64,000 bases of DNA, taken from the NCBI RefSeq assembly GCF_023015905.1, contig NZ_JALKBD010000023.1:1-64000 (forward strand), read 5' to 3'. How positions within the stretch are numbered: position 1 is the first letter of the stretch; each line of letters opens with the position of its first letter. Below, piece by piece: positions 17,746 through 26,622 of the stretch. The DNA comes from Arenibacter sp. F20364. GTDB lineage: Bacteria > Bacteroidota > Bacteroidia > Flavobacteriales > Flavobacteriaceae. Position numbers and translations under genes: made by a program. The notes under the pieces were generated by a model. That model ran no database searches. It was not told the origin of the DNA and saw nothing but the letters and a program-made list of their open reading frames with translations.

Positions 17746-20700
17746 TTAAAAGTTGACATTGATTCCAAAAGAGTACTTTCTTTGGTAAGGGTACTGATAA
17801 CCACTGGTCTCACCTCTTCCGGCACTATATGCAGGGTTTATTCTGGAATTTATATCCGAAACAGCCTCAGGATCAAAGAAGTCCGCAATTTCAGACCATT
17901 CAAAGAGGTTATCCCCACTGAAGTAAAGACGCAGAGAGGTAACACCTATCTTATCGGTATATTTTGAAGGAATAGTGTATCCAAAAGTGATGTTCTTCAA
18001 CCTTAGATAAGATCCATCCAACAGATAGGCAGTTTGTGGGATAGACAAACCTTGGGTCTGGTCTATCCTTTCCCCCAGGTTTCTATCTGCCAACCATGCT
18101 TGATATACAGGGTATTTGGAATCGGTATTGGCACTGGCCAAACCTGCATCGATATAAGATTGCGAATGGTTGCCATTGTCATCCGTAGGCCTGTAAAAAT
18201 CCTGCAAATGGGTATAACCTCCGGAATACGGTTGTTGATAAAAGCCCCAATAAAGGTAATCCCTAGGGTAGTAATCCCTTTTGCCCACGCCTTGGAGAAA
18301 TACCCCCAGATCAAAATTGTTCCAGTTAAAATCCAAATTCAATCCAAAACGCAACCTGGGAAGCATATTTCCAATAACCTTTAAATCTTTTGGTTCATCT
18401 ACCGTCAATCCCTTTTCTATACTTTGATTCCCATCAAGATCCACATACTTAGGCCATCCCTCAACAATATCCAAAGCTCCCCAGGGAATAATGCTCGTTT
18501 GGTCCAAGGCATCTATCTCCGCTTGGGAGGTAAAAAGTCCATCGGAGGTAAGTCCCCAGATCTCCCCTATTTCCATTCCCTCATAATATTGCAAAAGACT
18601 ATTGTTGGGGTTATCAAACTTCGTGATGGTAGATTTGCTATCACTTAAATTAAATCGGGCACTAAAATTCAGAGGCTTGTTAGGGTTGCCAAATCTCTCC
18701 CTAAAGGTTAGCGACAATTCCCACCCCTTTGTTCTAAGATCACCTGCGTTTTCATTGGGCTCACTGGCCCCCAAAACCCCAGGTAAATCCTTTCCTTGGG
18801 TAAGCATGCCCTTGGTATCCCTTATAAAATAGTCCATAGTAGCATTGAACTTATTATTGAAAAGGCCCAAATCCACCCCAATATTTTTGGAAACCACTTC
18901 TTCCCAGGTATAATTGGAGGATACTATAGCAGGGGAACCAATTTGAAGTGGTAGTTCCCCATCAATAATATAATTGCCCAAACTGGAACTCATGGAAGGA
19001 ATATAATCGAACGGTCCAACGTCCTGGTTCCCCAAAGAACCGTACGAGGCCCGTAATTTTAACAGGTTTACAGTTGGATATAGACTTTCCATAAAGTTTT
19101 CCTTGCTGATATTCCAGGCTCCGGAAACGGATGGAAAAAAGCCGTAACGTTTATCTTCCGGAAACTTGGATGAACCATCATAACGCCCGTTAAGTTCTAC
19201 AATATAGCGGTCCTTATAGATGTAGTTGGCCCTGTAGAACAATCCTCGGAGCGACCATGACCTAATGTATTGATTACCAAAGAGTGTTCCGGTGGCCAAT
19301 TGTAAGGTGGGCAAGGAAGAGGATATGACCCCTTCCCTCATTAGGTCCACATAGTCATACCTATATTCCTCTTGGTTGTACCCACCAAGAAGGGTAAGTG
19401 CGTGATCCCCAAAGGTATCCTTATAAGTTGCAAAAGCATTAAAAACCTGATATTGTTCGTCCCCTAGGTCTTTCCAAACCTCATTGACCCCAACTTCCCG
19501 TACATCATCCGGGCCGTAACCAATATTGTATTTGGCATAGTATGCTTCATAATTTTCATTTTCTTTCTGAAAGGTGTATTCCGCATTTACCTTTAAAACA
19601 TCCTTTAGGATCCACGCCTGCGCATTAAAAGTAGTTTGAAAGGTATTTATTCTCTCCACTTCGTCACCTCCCTCGGTCAACTGCGCGCCCATACTCCCCA
19701 CTCCAGTATTGGCCCAGCTTCCATCAGGGTTTTTGTCCCAGTCAGTGGGGGCAAAGTTATAAAGGGTCTGCATATTGAAATAGGAAGGATTTTTACGTTT
19801 GGAAACCAGGTAGGAGGTATTGTTGCCCAAACTAAGCCAATCGGTAAGATTAGCATTTATTTTACTTTTGATTCCCGTTCTGGTAAAATAATCCTCGGCA
19901 ATTTTTAAAGAGCCGTTGTGCTTATTACTGGAAGCCGAGATATAATAATTTACCTTTTCTGATCCCCCAGTAAAACTCAGGTTATGATTCTGTGAGTAGG
20001 TGTTGTTGCCCAAGAAATAATTCTCCCAATTCTTGTTCCCCATATATTCCCAAAGTCCAGGATTGTTGATGCTCTCCCTGACCCCGACGGTTCCAGTGGG
20101 ATTATCACTTCGTTCACGGGCCCAGATCAATCTTTCATCAGAGGTTCCAATACCTGTCCATGGCGTATTGTCCTCCGCCAATTTTTGAAGTGCCAAATAT
20201 ATATACGGATCCGATGTCTTGTTGGGCACCACTGTTGGCGTACCCACCGTAACATAGGTATTGTATCTAATGCTCATCTTATCACTACCCCCAGTTTTGG
20301 TGGTGATGAGTAACACACCAAATGCGGCCCTAGCTCCGTAGATGGCTGCTGAAGAAGCATCCTTTAAAACAGATATGCTCTCAATATCTTCCGGGGCAAT
20401 GAGGTTCAATAGGGATACGTCCGAAGGCACCCCATCTATGATAATAAGTGGATCACCTCCATTGATAGAGGTAAAGCCCCTAATATTCACAATGGGATCG
20501 GCCCCTGGCGCACCACTGTTAAAGTCTATATTCAATCCCGGGGAGACACCCTGAAGACCTTGGGTAACATTACTTATGGGCCTGGTATCAAGATCTTCGG
20601 TGGAAACGTTGCTTACAGCTCCGGAGAGATTTACTTTCTTCTCGGTGCCAAAGCCTACTACCACTACTTCGTCCAGACCTTGTACATCATCTTGAAGTAC

Positions 20701-20967
20701 CACATTGATGGTACTGGAAGACCCTACAGGCAATGTCTTCGATAAAAAGCCTAGATAGGAAAATGTAAGTTCCTGACCTTCTTCCGCTTCTATGACAAAA
20801 TTACCATCAAAATCGGTTGAAGCCCCTTTTAAGGTTCCCTTTATGATGACCGATACGCCCGCCAGAGGTATATCTGCCTGGTCAGTGACCTTCCCAGTAA
20901 TTTCCCGCTGGGCGTACCCTAGGGAAACAACGGACAAAAACAGCATTAAAAATAAATTGTGTTTCAT
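17746..20967 (-). CDS. SusC/RagA-family TonB-dependent transporter without STN domain (module B), 1073 aa
   Basis: Signal peptide (MKHNLFLMLFLSVVSLGYAQ) leads directly into the carboxypeptidase-regulatory-like domain (about residues 22-105, ITGKVTDQADIPLAGVSV). No STN domain is present, unlike the other two SusC proteins here, so no FecR/sigma control is expected. Plug domain about 115-225 (VLKDASSAAIYGARAAFGVLLITTKTGG), then the barrel ending YSFGINVNF. It sits between the phosphatase-like gene (36 bp) and SusD (28 bp) in one operon. The cargo may differ from modules A and C. Confidence 0.96.
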   Translation of the reverse strand: MKHNLFLMLFLSVVSLGYAQREITGKVTDQADIPLAGVSVIIKGTLKGASTDFDGNFVIEAEEGQELTFSYLGFLSKTLPVGSSSTINVVLQDDVQGLDEVVVVGFGTEKKVNLSGAVSNVSTEDLDTRPISNVTQGLQGVSPGLNIDFNSGAPGADPIVNIRGFTSINGGDPLIIIDGVPSDVSLLNLIAPEDIESISVLKDASSAAIYGARAAFGVLLITTKTGGSDKMSIRYNTYVTVGTPTVVPNKTSDPYIYLALQKLAEDNTPWTGIGTSDERLIWARERSDNPTGTVGVRESINNPGLWEYMGNKNWENYFLGNNTYSQNHNLSFTGGSEKVNYYISASSNKHNGSLKIAEDYFTRTGIKSKINANLTDWLSLGNNTSYLVSKRKNPSYFNMQTLYNFAPTDWDKNPDGSWANTGVGSMGAQLTEGGDEVERINTFQTTFNAQAWILKDVLKVNAEYTFQKENENYEAYYAKYNIGYGPDDVREVGVNEVWKDLGDEQYQVFNAFATYKDTFGDHALTLLGGYNQEEYRYDYVDLMREGVISSSLPTLQLATGTLFGNQYIRSWSLRGLFYRANYIYKDRYIVELNGRYDGSSKFPEDKRYGFFPSVSGAWNISKENFMESLYPTVNLLKLRASYGSLGNQDVGPFDYIPSMSSSLGNYIIDGELPLQIGSPAIVSSNYTWEEVVSKNIGVDLGLFNNKFNATMDYFIRDTKGMLTQGKDLPGVLGASEPNENAGDLRTKGWELSLTFRERFGNPNKPLNFSARFNLSDSKSTITKFDNPNNSLLQYYEGMEIGEIWGLTSDGLFTSQAEIDALDQTSIIPWGALDIVEGWPKYVDLDGNQSIEKGLTVDEPKDLKVIGNMLPRLRFGLNLDFNWNNFDLGVFLQGVGKRDYYPRDYLYWGFYQQPYSGGYTHLQDFYRPTDDNGNHSQSYIDAGLASANTDSKYPVYQAWLADRNLGERIDQTQGLSIPQTAYLLDGSYLRLKNITFGYTIPSKYTDKIGVTSLRLYFSGDNLFEWSEIADFFDPEAVSDINSRINPAYSAGRGETSGYQYPYQRKYSFGINVNF

Positions 20968-21003
20968 TCTCGTTAAGTTTTGATTGTTAAAATATTGGTG
21001 GTT

Positions 21004-22251
21004 CTAATTTTCTGTCACCCAAGTATTCAGGGTGGTATTAGGGGTTTCCAGTATCAGTTTGCAGAAACCCTTGGGAATTTTTCTTAAAGGAATCTTCAAT
21101 TGCCCCTTTTCTATGGATACGGTCTTGATAAATTCATAACTGTCTTTCCCTCCGGATTTAATATGGTTGTCAGGACTCATATATAGCTTGCCTTTGGCTT
21201 TAGAGTGGCTTTTCCATGTTAGCAGGAGACTGCCTTTCTCTTTCTTGGCCCTTAGATCTGTAACATCAACTGGTTTTATCATGGATACACCGTCCCATTC
21301 CCTTCTGACCTCAATAGGGACATTAATGCCCAAAAAGTCGGTCATGGTAGGCAGGATATCAACTACTGCAGGGGTTTCTTTTTTAAAATAGTCATTGGTG
21401 TTTTTTGCATTGGTCACGATCCAAGTACTCCTTTCGCGATCACTTTGCCCACCGTGATGCTTACCGTTTTCGGCCGACCTGCCATGATCTGTGGTCACGA
21501 CCAGCAACCACTCTTCCTGATGCGATTTTTCCCGTTTTTTTACCGCTTTCCAAATCTTGCCTACCAGCATATCCTCAAAATGTACTGCTGCGTTGAATCT
21601 ATCGCTATCACCAAATCCATGGCCCATATCATCGGAGAATTCAAGATATACCCACGAAACGTCCGGAGCTTTTTCCAGAATGGTCTGTGCCGCATGGTCC
21701 GCCACGGAATAGTCTATAAGTTTCATAAAGTTCCGATGTTTGTCATGTGGGAAGTTTATTGTGTCGTATTCCAAGCCATCAAAGGCATAATCTACCTTTA
21801 TAGACCTGGTCTCCGGCAAGCCATCCCCCACCAATTTTGTCCTATTGTCCAGCCATGAAGAAAAAACCCCTACGGTTCCATTGGGGTTATAATCTTTAAA
21901 GAGCCTGAAAATTGTTGGGTAATTGTAGTTGGGGGCTTTGATGGAGTTGCCCCACACATTGTGCTTATTGGCCCAAGTACCAGTAAGAAGGCTGTTATAA
22001 CCCACTGCAGAAATGGTAGGGGTTTCGGAATAAGTATCTTTCCCTCCACCTACATAGGCATTGGTATAGGACCCTATGGTTCCAATACTGTCCAAATAGG
22101 GAGTCTTGGCCGTTTTTAATTGATCGGCAGAAATACCATCCACAATAATGAACACCACCTTTTTAGCGGTAGAATCCAATACAACCGACTGGGCAATTGC
22201 TGCAATATGAAACAAGAAGGAAACGATAAAAAAGGTGTAGATCTTTTTCAT
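21004..22251 (-). CDS. Alkaline-phosphatase-superfamily enzyme (phosphodiesterase/pyrophosphatase-like), 415 aa
   Basis: Exported (signal to about AIAQS, residue 22). Metal ligand Asp38 lies in VVFIIVDGIS. The probable nucleophile is Ser81 in PTISAVGYNSLLTG: its spacing to the following TG matches the nucleophile of alkaline phosphatases and nucleotide pyrophosphatases. Further ligands lie in FSDDMGHGFGDSDRF and TTDHGRSAENGKHHGG. There is no CxPxR motif, so it is not a formylglycine sulfatase. It may cleave phosphate mono- or diesters. It heads the operon with SusC and SusD of module B and is divergent from a TetR gene, which suggests import of a phosphorylated or phosphodiester-linked compound. 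Confidence 0.85.
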   Translation of the reverse strand: MKKIYTFFIVSFLFHIAAIAQSVVLDSTAKKVVFIIVDGISADQLKTAKTPYLDSIGTIGSYTNAYVGGGKDTYSETPTISAVGYNSLLTGTWANKHNVWGNSIKAPNYNYPTIFRLFKDYNPNGTVGVFSSWLDNRTKLVGDGLPETRSIKVDYAFDGLEYDTINFPHDKHRNFMKLIDYSVADHAAQTILEKAPDVSWVYLEFSDDMGHGFGDSDRFNAAVHFEDMLVGKIWKAVKKREKSHQEEWLLVVTTDHGRSAENGKHHGGQSDRERSTWIVTNAKNTNDYFKKETPAVVDILPTMTDFLGINVPIEVRREWDGVSMIKPVDVTDLRAKKEKGSLLLTWKSHSKAKGKLYMSPDNHIKSGGKDSYEFIKTVSIEKGQLKIPLRKIPKGFCKLILETPNTTLNTWVTEN

Positions 22252-22303
22252 AAATAGTTAGATGGTTTAACTGGTTATTTATACACAGGCCAAAGAAATG
22301 TAA

Positions 22304-22321
22304 ATTGAACAAGCGTTCAAT
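22304..22321. promoter_or_regulatory. Palindromic operator O1, probable TetR site
   Basis: ATTGAAC-AAGC-GTTCAAT: perfect 7 bp inverted repeat with a four-base spacer, 53 bp upstream of the phosphatase-like gene start. It matches site O2 in half-site and spacer length. Size and symmetry fit a TetR dimer site. Confidence 0.7.
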
Positions 22322-22361
22322 TAACTAATTCTTAAATCTATGTTATCAAAATGTAAAATAA

Positions 22362-22379
22362 GTTGAATATATGTTCAAT
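22362..22379. promoter_or_regulatory. Palindromic operator O2, probable TetR site
   Basis: GTTGAAT-ATAT-GTTCAAT: same half-site with one mismatch and the same four-base spacer as O1, centre 58 bp away. It overlaps the earliest possible in-frame TTG start of the TetR gene, which argues that translation starts downstream. Confidence 0.7.
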
Positions 22380-22476
22380 TTATTTTAAATACAAGAAAAT
22401 GTTAAAAAAAAGAAGTATTATAGCCGAAGATTTAGGGAGAGCACCCCTTTCCCGTTCAAAAGAACAAAGTATTAAT

Positions 22477-23079
22477 ATGGGTAGAAAAAAACTGGGACCA
22501 ACCAGAAGATTGGAAATAATTAAATCGTTTTACGAAGTAGCAAAACAGACCGGTCTGGAAAACGCCTCTATAGCGAAGGTGGCAGACTTCATGAACATCA
22601 GTAATGGTTTGGTGATGCATTATTTTAACACCAAGTATGAATTGCTGATAGGTCTTAACGAATATATTTTAGAGCAACACTTAAATGTCATGACCACTAA
22701 CAGTAATGGCGTTATAGAAACCCGCGCAGATCTGGAGAACTTGATAAGGAGCCTGTTTTCCAGAAAATGGAACCAGTATTTTGATGATAGTGTTTTTTAC
22801 AGTTGCTATGCCCTAATTTATAGGAACGAAGACTTTAATAACAGTTTTAAACAGTATTTACTGAAACTTCACCTAGTACTGAAGGAAAACTTCAATCAGG
22901 CCAAGGCCAATAAGGTCATCAGCAATACCAATATTGATGAGCTGACAAAAATAATATATGCCCTTATAGATGGTGCCTACTACTATTTGGGAGTGTTTGA
23001 TCAAAACGATGAAATACACCAAAGGCAGCAGCAGATCTATATTGATCATTGTCTAAGTCTTTTTAAATACCCTGATTGA
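22477..23079 (+). CDS. TetR-family transcriptional repressor, 200 aa
   Basis: The N-terminal helix-turn-helix domain (RRLEIIKSFYEVAKQTGLENASIAKVADFMNISNGLVMHYFNTKYEL, about residues 8-55) is classical TetR; the rest is the ligand-binding helical domain. The start at 22477 (MGRKKLGPTRR) gives the usual family length. An ATG at 22399 would add 26 residues, and the upstream TTG at 22363 lies inside operator O2 and is rejected. The gene is divergent from the phosphatase-SusC-SusD operon with two matching palindromes between, so it probably represses that operon and itself. Ligand unknown. Confidence 0.9.
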   Translation: MGRKKLGPTRRLEIIKSFYEVAKQTGLENASIAKVADFMNISNGLVMHYFNTKYELLIGLNEYILEQHLNVMTTNSNGVIETRADLENLIRSLFSRKWNQYFDDSVFYSCYALIYRNEDFNNSFKQYLLKLHLVLKENFNQAKANKVISNTNIDELTKIIYALIDGAYYYLGVFDQNDEIHQRQQQIYIDHCLSLFKYPD

Positions 23080-23328
23080 TGACTATCTTCTCTGAAACTT
23101 TAGGTTGGGTGGGTTCCCTTCTTTTAATGGTCCTATTATAAACTAATCATTAAAAAATAGGGTTCCGATGATCTTTAATACCTCTGGTTTAATATGGCAG
23201 CTTGTGCAGTGTTCAATATCAACAGGGCATATTATCCTGCTTGGACCCTAATTTTTATAAATTTCGCCTAGGGTGTTATTGCCTTCATTGGCTTGGCCAA
23301 GTCCTTAAGGCAATAGGCTTTAAGTAAA

Positions 23329-23412
23329 CTACCTTGGGGCAAGCCCGTCTGCCGACAAAGGCAGGCCCGCCCGAACTGGGACGGGCAAGTTTTATCTCGA
23401 TTATCGAGTAAC
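23329..23412. repeat. REP-like palindromic intergenic repeat, copy 2
   Basis: ACTACCTTGGGGCAAGCCCG, GCCGACAAAGGCAGGCCCG and the terminal CTCGATTATCGAGTAA match the repeat at 15718-15845 in order and orientation, but with a different middle (contains GGGACGGGC). Confidence 0.6.
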
Positions 23413-23529
23413 AATCTAAATTTTGAGCCAACCCATTCTAAGTGCTATCATACCAGCTTTACTACTTTAAAAAAAGCTGCCCAAACTTCATCAATAAGAT
23501 TTGGCAAAGGGTTTACAGGTAGAATTTCC

Positions 23530-23562
23530 CAAAAAGCCAATCGATAATGTGAAGGCTTTTTG
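23530..23562 (+). promoter_or_regulatory. Leader hairpin upstream of kinase gene
   Basis: CAAAAAGCC (23530-23538) pairs with GGCTTTTTG (23554-23562), a 9 bp stem with a 15 base loop, ending 12 bases before the ATG at 23575. It looks like a short terminator or attenuator in the 5' leader; GGAG at 23569-23572 is the probable ribosome-binding site. Confidence 0.4.
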
Positions 23563-23574
23563 TATTTTGGAGCG

Positions 23575-25449
23575 ATGAATTTTAAGTTTACTTTGCCCCT
23601 CTTTTTTATCCTTGTCTACAGCTGTTGCCTGGCAGGTTTTTCCAATGAAAATGCATCTACGTCCAAGAGTAACTCCTATTCCCATTCCGTACTACGGTCT
23701 ACAGATTCCTTGGCCCTGCTTAAAAAGAAGATTGGTGATTTTGCCAAAAAGAAAGACTACCAAAATGCTATTCTACTTTCCAAAAAATTACTCAAAACCG
23801 CAGAAACGCTATCCGATAGTAGCTACATTACCAATGCCCATTGGCGACAGGCTTATTACTTTAAGAACATGGATCAATTGGATTCCGCCTACTTCTATTT
23901 TGATAAATCCTACGCCATAAATTTAAAATTAAAGGATAGCATTGGTGCCGGGGACCGACTTATGGACATGGCAAATATCCAAAAAAGCCTGGGGGATTAC
24001 AACGGCGGCATGATAACGGCCACCGAAGGTTTAAAATATCTGGAAGGCACCGAAGAAATAGAATCGATCAGCGGACTGTACCAGACCATTTCGGTATGTC
24101 AGAAAGAATTGGGCCATTATACCGATGCCCTGCGGTGGAGCAACAAAATTTTTACCCTCCTAAAAACACGGCCCAACTCCGATGTCTCCGAGGCCAATCT
24201 GTACGTACTAAAAATTACCAGGGCAAATATTCTGGCTTTATTGGGCAAATTCCCCAAAAGCTTTGGCATTTTGGATAGTATTGCCCAAAACACCAAGGAT
24301 AACGACCCAATTCAATATGCCAGGGCCATATGCAATATAGGGCATTACAAATGGATGCAAAACCCGGACAATCCAGAAAGCGAAGTCCTACTTTTAAACT
24401 CCCTTCAAATACGGCAGGAACACAATACTATACCTGGCTTAATTTCCAGCACCGTTCATTTGGCGGAGTATTATTTTGAGAACCACAAACCCAAAGCCCT
24501 AGCATATGCTCAGAGTGCCCTGGACCATTCCATAACGCTGAATAATTCGGTGGCTATTTTGGAGTCCTTGGATCTTATATTGCCCCTTAAAAAAGCCTTG
24601 GGCCAAGATGTCTCCGAAGAGGCTATTCTTTATTCCCAAGCGCAAAATAAGCTCGAAAAAACCAAGCAGGCCGTACGGGCCATATACGCCGCCACAAAAT
24701 ATGACAACGATACTTTGGAGAAAGAGAACCTTACCCTATTGGCACAAGTCGCCATAAAGGAGAAGCAGAATATACTGGCCTTTTCTGCCACAGCTATTTT
24801 AGTGATTTCCATTGTTTTTGTGGTCTTTTATAAAAATCAGCAGAAAAAAAAGGAACGGTTGGAGATGGCCTACAAGACCGAGCTACGCCTGTCCAAAAAA
24901 TTACACGACGAACTGGGCAATGATATTTTTTATCTCATGACCCAGGTTCAAAAAGAAAATTCGGAAATAGCTGCTGCAACTGACTTCCAAATTTTGGAAG
25001 GTTTGGACAGTATCTACAAAAGAGTACGGGATATTTCCAAAGAATATACGGCTATCCATACAGGGGAGCACTTTGGCAAGGAATTTTTTGCCCTGCTGAA
25101 TTCCTATAGCTCCAACAAAACCAAACTGATAACCAAAGAATTGTCCCCCGATTTTTGGAATGACATATCTCCTCAGGCCAAAATTGAAGTCTATAGGGTA
25201 GTACAGGAATTATTGGTAAACATGAAGAAACATAGTAATGCATCCATGGTAGCCATTAGCTGCTCCAAGAGTCACAAAAAAGTTACCATAAAGTACGTAG
25301 ACAATGGGGTAGGATTTTCCCTAAAAGAGAATAACATGGGCAACGGACTTAAGAATGTGGAAAACCGCATGAAGGGTATAAAAGGAAGTATTAATTTCGA
25401 TGCAACACCAAACGAAGGCGTTACCGCCACCATAACGTTTGCTATTTAA
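23575..25449 (+). CDS. TPR-containing sensor histidine kinase (NarL/LuxR-type partner), 624 aa
   Basis: Start at 23575, preceded by GGAG; the upstream TTG start is unlikely. Signal peptide or lipobox (FILVYSCC, about residue 17). Periplasmic helical TPR-like repeats cover about 60-340. One transmembrane segment lies at about 399-419 (LAFSATAILVISIVFVVFY), then the dimerisation box with phospho-acceptor His444 (SKKLHDELGND) and a HATPase domain at about 520-624 (QELLVNMKKHSN, YVDNGVGFS, GNGLKNVENRM). The 8 bp spacing to the response-regulator gene shows an operon. The signal sensed is unknown, and a link to the polysaccharide genes is only positional. Confidence 0.92.
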   Translation: MNFKFTLPLFFILVYSCCLAGFSNENASTSKSNSYSHSVLRSTDSLALLKKKIGDFAKKKDYQNAILLSKKLLKTAETLSDSSYITNAHWRQAYYFKNMDQLDSAYFYFDKSYAINLKLKDSIGAGDRLMDMANIQKSLGDYNGGMITATEGLKYLEGTEEIESISGLYQTISVCQKELGHYTDALRWSNKIFTLLKTRPNSDVSEANLYVLKITRANILALLGKFPKSFGILDSIAQNTKDNDPIQYARAICNIGHYKWMQNPDNPESEVLLLNSLQIRQEHNTIPGLISSTVHLAEYYFENHKPKALAYAQSALDHSITLNNSVAILESLDLILPLKKALGQDVSEEAILYSQAQNKLEKTKQAVRAIYAATKYDNDTLEKENLTLLAQVAIKEKQNILAFSATAILVISIVFVVFYKNQQKKKERLEMAYKTELRLSKKLHDELGNDIFYLMTQVQKENSEIAAATDFQILEGLDSIYKRVRDISKEYTAIHTGEHFGKEFFALLNSYSSNKTKLITKELSPDFWNDISPQAKIEVYRVVQELLVNMKKHSNASMVAISCSKSHKKVTIKYVDNGVGFSLKENNMGNGLKNVENRMKGIKGSINFDATPNEGVTATITFAI

Positions 25450-25457
25450 AAAGACAT

Positions 25458-26126
25458 ATGCAATTTGAAAAAATATTTGTTGCTGAAGACATAGACAGTA
25501 ATAATCTGGGGGTCATTACCATGCTTCAGGCTGCGGGATATACCCATATTGGACATTCGCAGTATTGTGACGAAGCTCTTTTAAAGGTTAAGAAGGCCCT
25601 ACTGGATGGCCAACCCTATGACCTTTTGATAACCGACCTTTCCTTTGATAATCCCAGGACCAAAAAATCGCTTCAAAATGGCCAAGAGCTTATCACAGCC
25701 GTCAAGGAAATCTCGCCGGCAATAAAAATACTTGTGTTTTCGGTGGAAGACGACCAAAGCACCATAAAATCACTTTTTGAGGATCACAAAATTGATGGTT
25801 ATGTCTGTAAGGGATTGAACGGACTTAAGGAACTTCAGAACAGTATTGAGTCCATTGCCAATAACAATACCTACACCTGCCCTATTGCTACAGAGGCCTT
25901 ACAACAAAAAAACACCTTGGCCTTAAACGAATATGATCAAAAACTACTCACTCTATTGGCCATAGGATATAAACAGAATGAAATTAGCATATTGCTCAAG
26001 GAAGACGGCATTTCCCCAAATAGTATCCGATCGGTCGAGGCCAATATCAGTAAATTAAAGGATTACTTTGATGCCGCAAATACAACCCACCTGGTTTATA
26101 TCGCTTCCAATATGGGGCTTATTTAA
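25458..26126 (+). CDS. LuxR/NarL-like two-component response regulator, 222 aa
   Basis: The receiver domain occupies residues 1-125 with acidic pocket Glu10-Asp11, phospho-acceptor Asp60 (LLITDLSFD), switch Ser in LVFSVEDD and the conserved Lys in YVCKGLNG. The C-terminal region (about 150-222) has a degenerate LuxR-type helix-turn-helix (LLALAIGY-type helix, KQNEISILLKEDG, NSIRSVEANISKLKDYF). It is the partner of the kinase encoded immediately upstream. Target genes unknown; the downstream amidohydrolase is separated by a repeat-bearing gap. Confidence 0.88.
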   Translation: MQFEKIFVAEDIDSNNLGVITMLQAAGYTHIGHSQYCDEALLKVKKALLDGQPYDLLITDLSFDNPRTKKSLQNGQELITAVKEISPAIKILVFSVEDDQSTIKSLFEDHKIDGYVCKGLNGLKELQNSIESIANNNTYTCPIATEALQQKNTLALNEYDQKLLTLLAIGYKQNEISILLKEDGISPNSIRSVEANISKLKDYFDAANTTHLVYIASNMGLI

Positions 26127-26622
26127 ATTCGCGGGACAGGCCTACTTTGGGGCAGGATCTATTTTTTCTTGTCCCCTATTGTTGAAATGGAACTATCTGT
26201 TCAACAATACGAATAATAGGCTCCTTCCCTTTTCCAAGGGAAGGTGGATCATACGCTATCAGCGGATGAGACGGAAGGGATTGACGGCCCGAGCCTCAGT
26301 GAAAACTAATAAATCCTATCCAACTACACCGAATCGCCCAGATACGCACAGTCTCTTGACTTCTTAGCCCGCATAATACTCCCTTCTGGTACAAACCTGC
26401 CCCGTGCAGACAGGCTACACGCTCCTACCCCTTCCGTCTTCTCCTCTGTAGAAGCCACCTTCCCCTAGCTAAGGGAAGGATTTCATTTTGTGTGAACCTC
26501 ATTTTGAATTCATATTTCAAGCTATCAAATTCCATCTCAATGGGCAGCCCAACACTTTTATAAGGCAATTTAATACAAAGTGCTATCTTTATTTTTTTTA
26601 AAGTGACTATTGAAAATTTAGC
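26127..26622. other. Intergenic region with inverted repeat before amidohydrolase
   Basis: About 500 bp without a gene. It carries the MITE-like inverted repeat at 26223-26479. TATCTTTA near 26583-26590 is a partial match to the -7 box TAnnTTTG, 33 bp upstream of the amidohydrolase start. Confidence 0.4.
26223..26479. repeat. MITE-like inverted repeat
   Basis: The left arm (26223-26279) runs CCTTCCC...AAGGGAAGGTGG...ACGGAAGGG. The right arm (26429-26479) is its imperfect reverse complement (CCCTTCCGT...CCACCTTCCCC...GGGAAGG). Each arm also has its own internal CCTTCCC/GGGAAGG palindrome. There is no transposase inside the roughly 150 bp centre. Confidence 0.55.

Larger units (their letters stand above)
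23080..23574. other. Intergenic region before the histidine kinase
   Basis: Nearly 500 bp without a credible gene. It contains the second copy of the palindromic repeat (23329-23412) and a hairpin just upstream of the kinase start (23530-23562). Nothing else is recognisable. Confidence 0.5.

Noticed and set aside
21004..22251. Module B enzyme as a sulfatase
   Set aside because: No formylglycine motif; Ser in the nucleophile position fits the phosphatase/phosphodiesterase branch.
22363..22398. TTG start for the TetR gene
   Set aside because: The codon lies inside the palindromic operator O2, and the extra residues do not resemble a TetR N-terminus.
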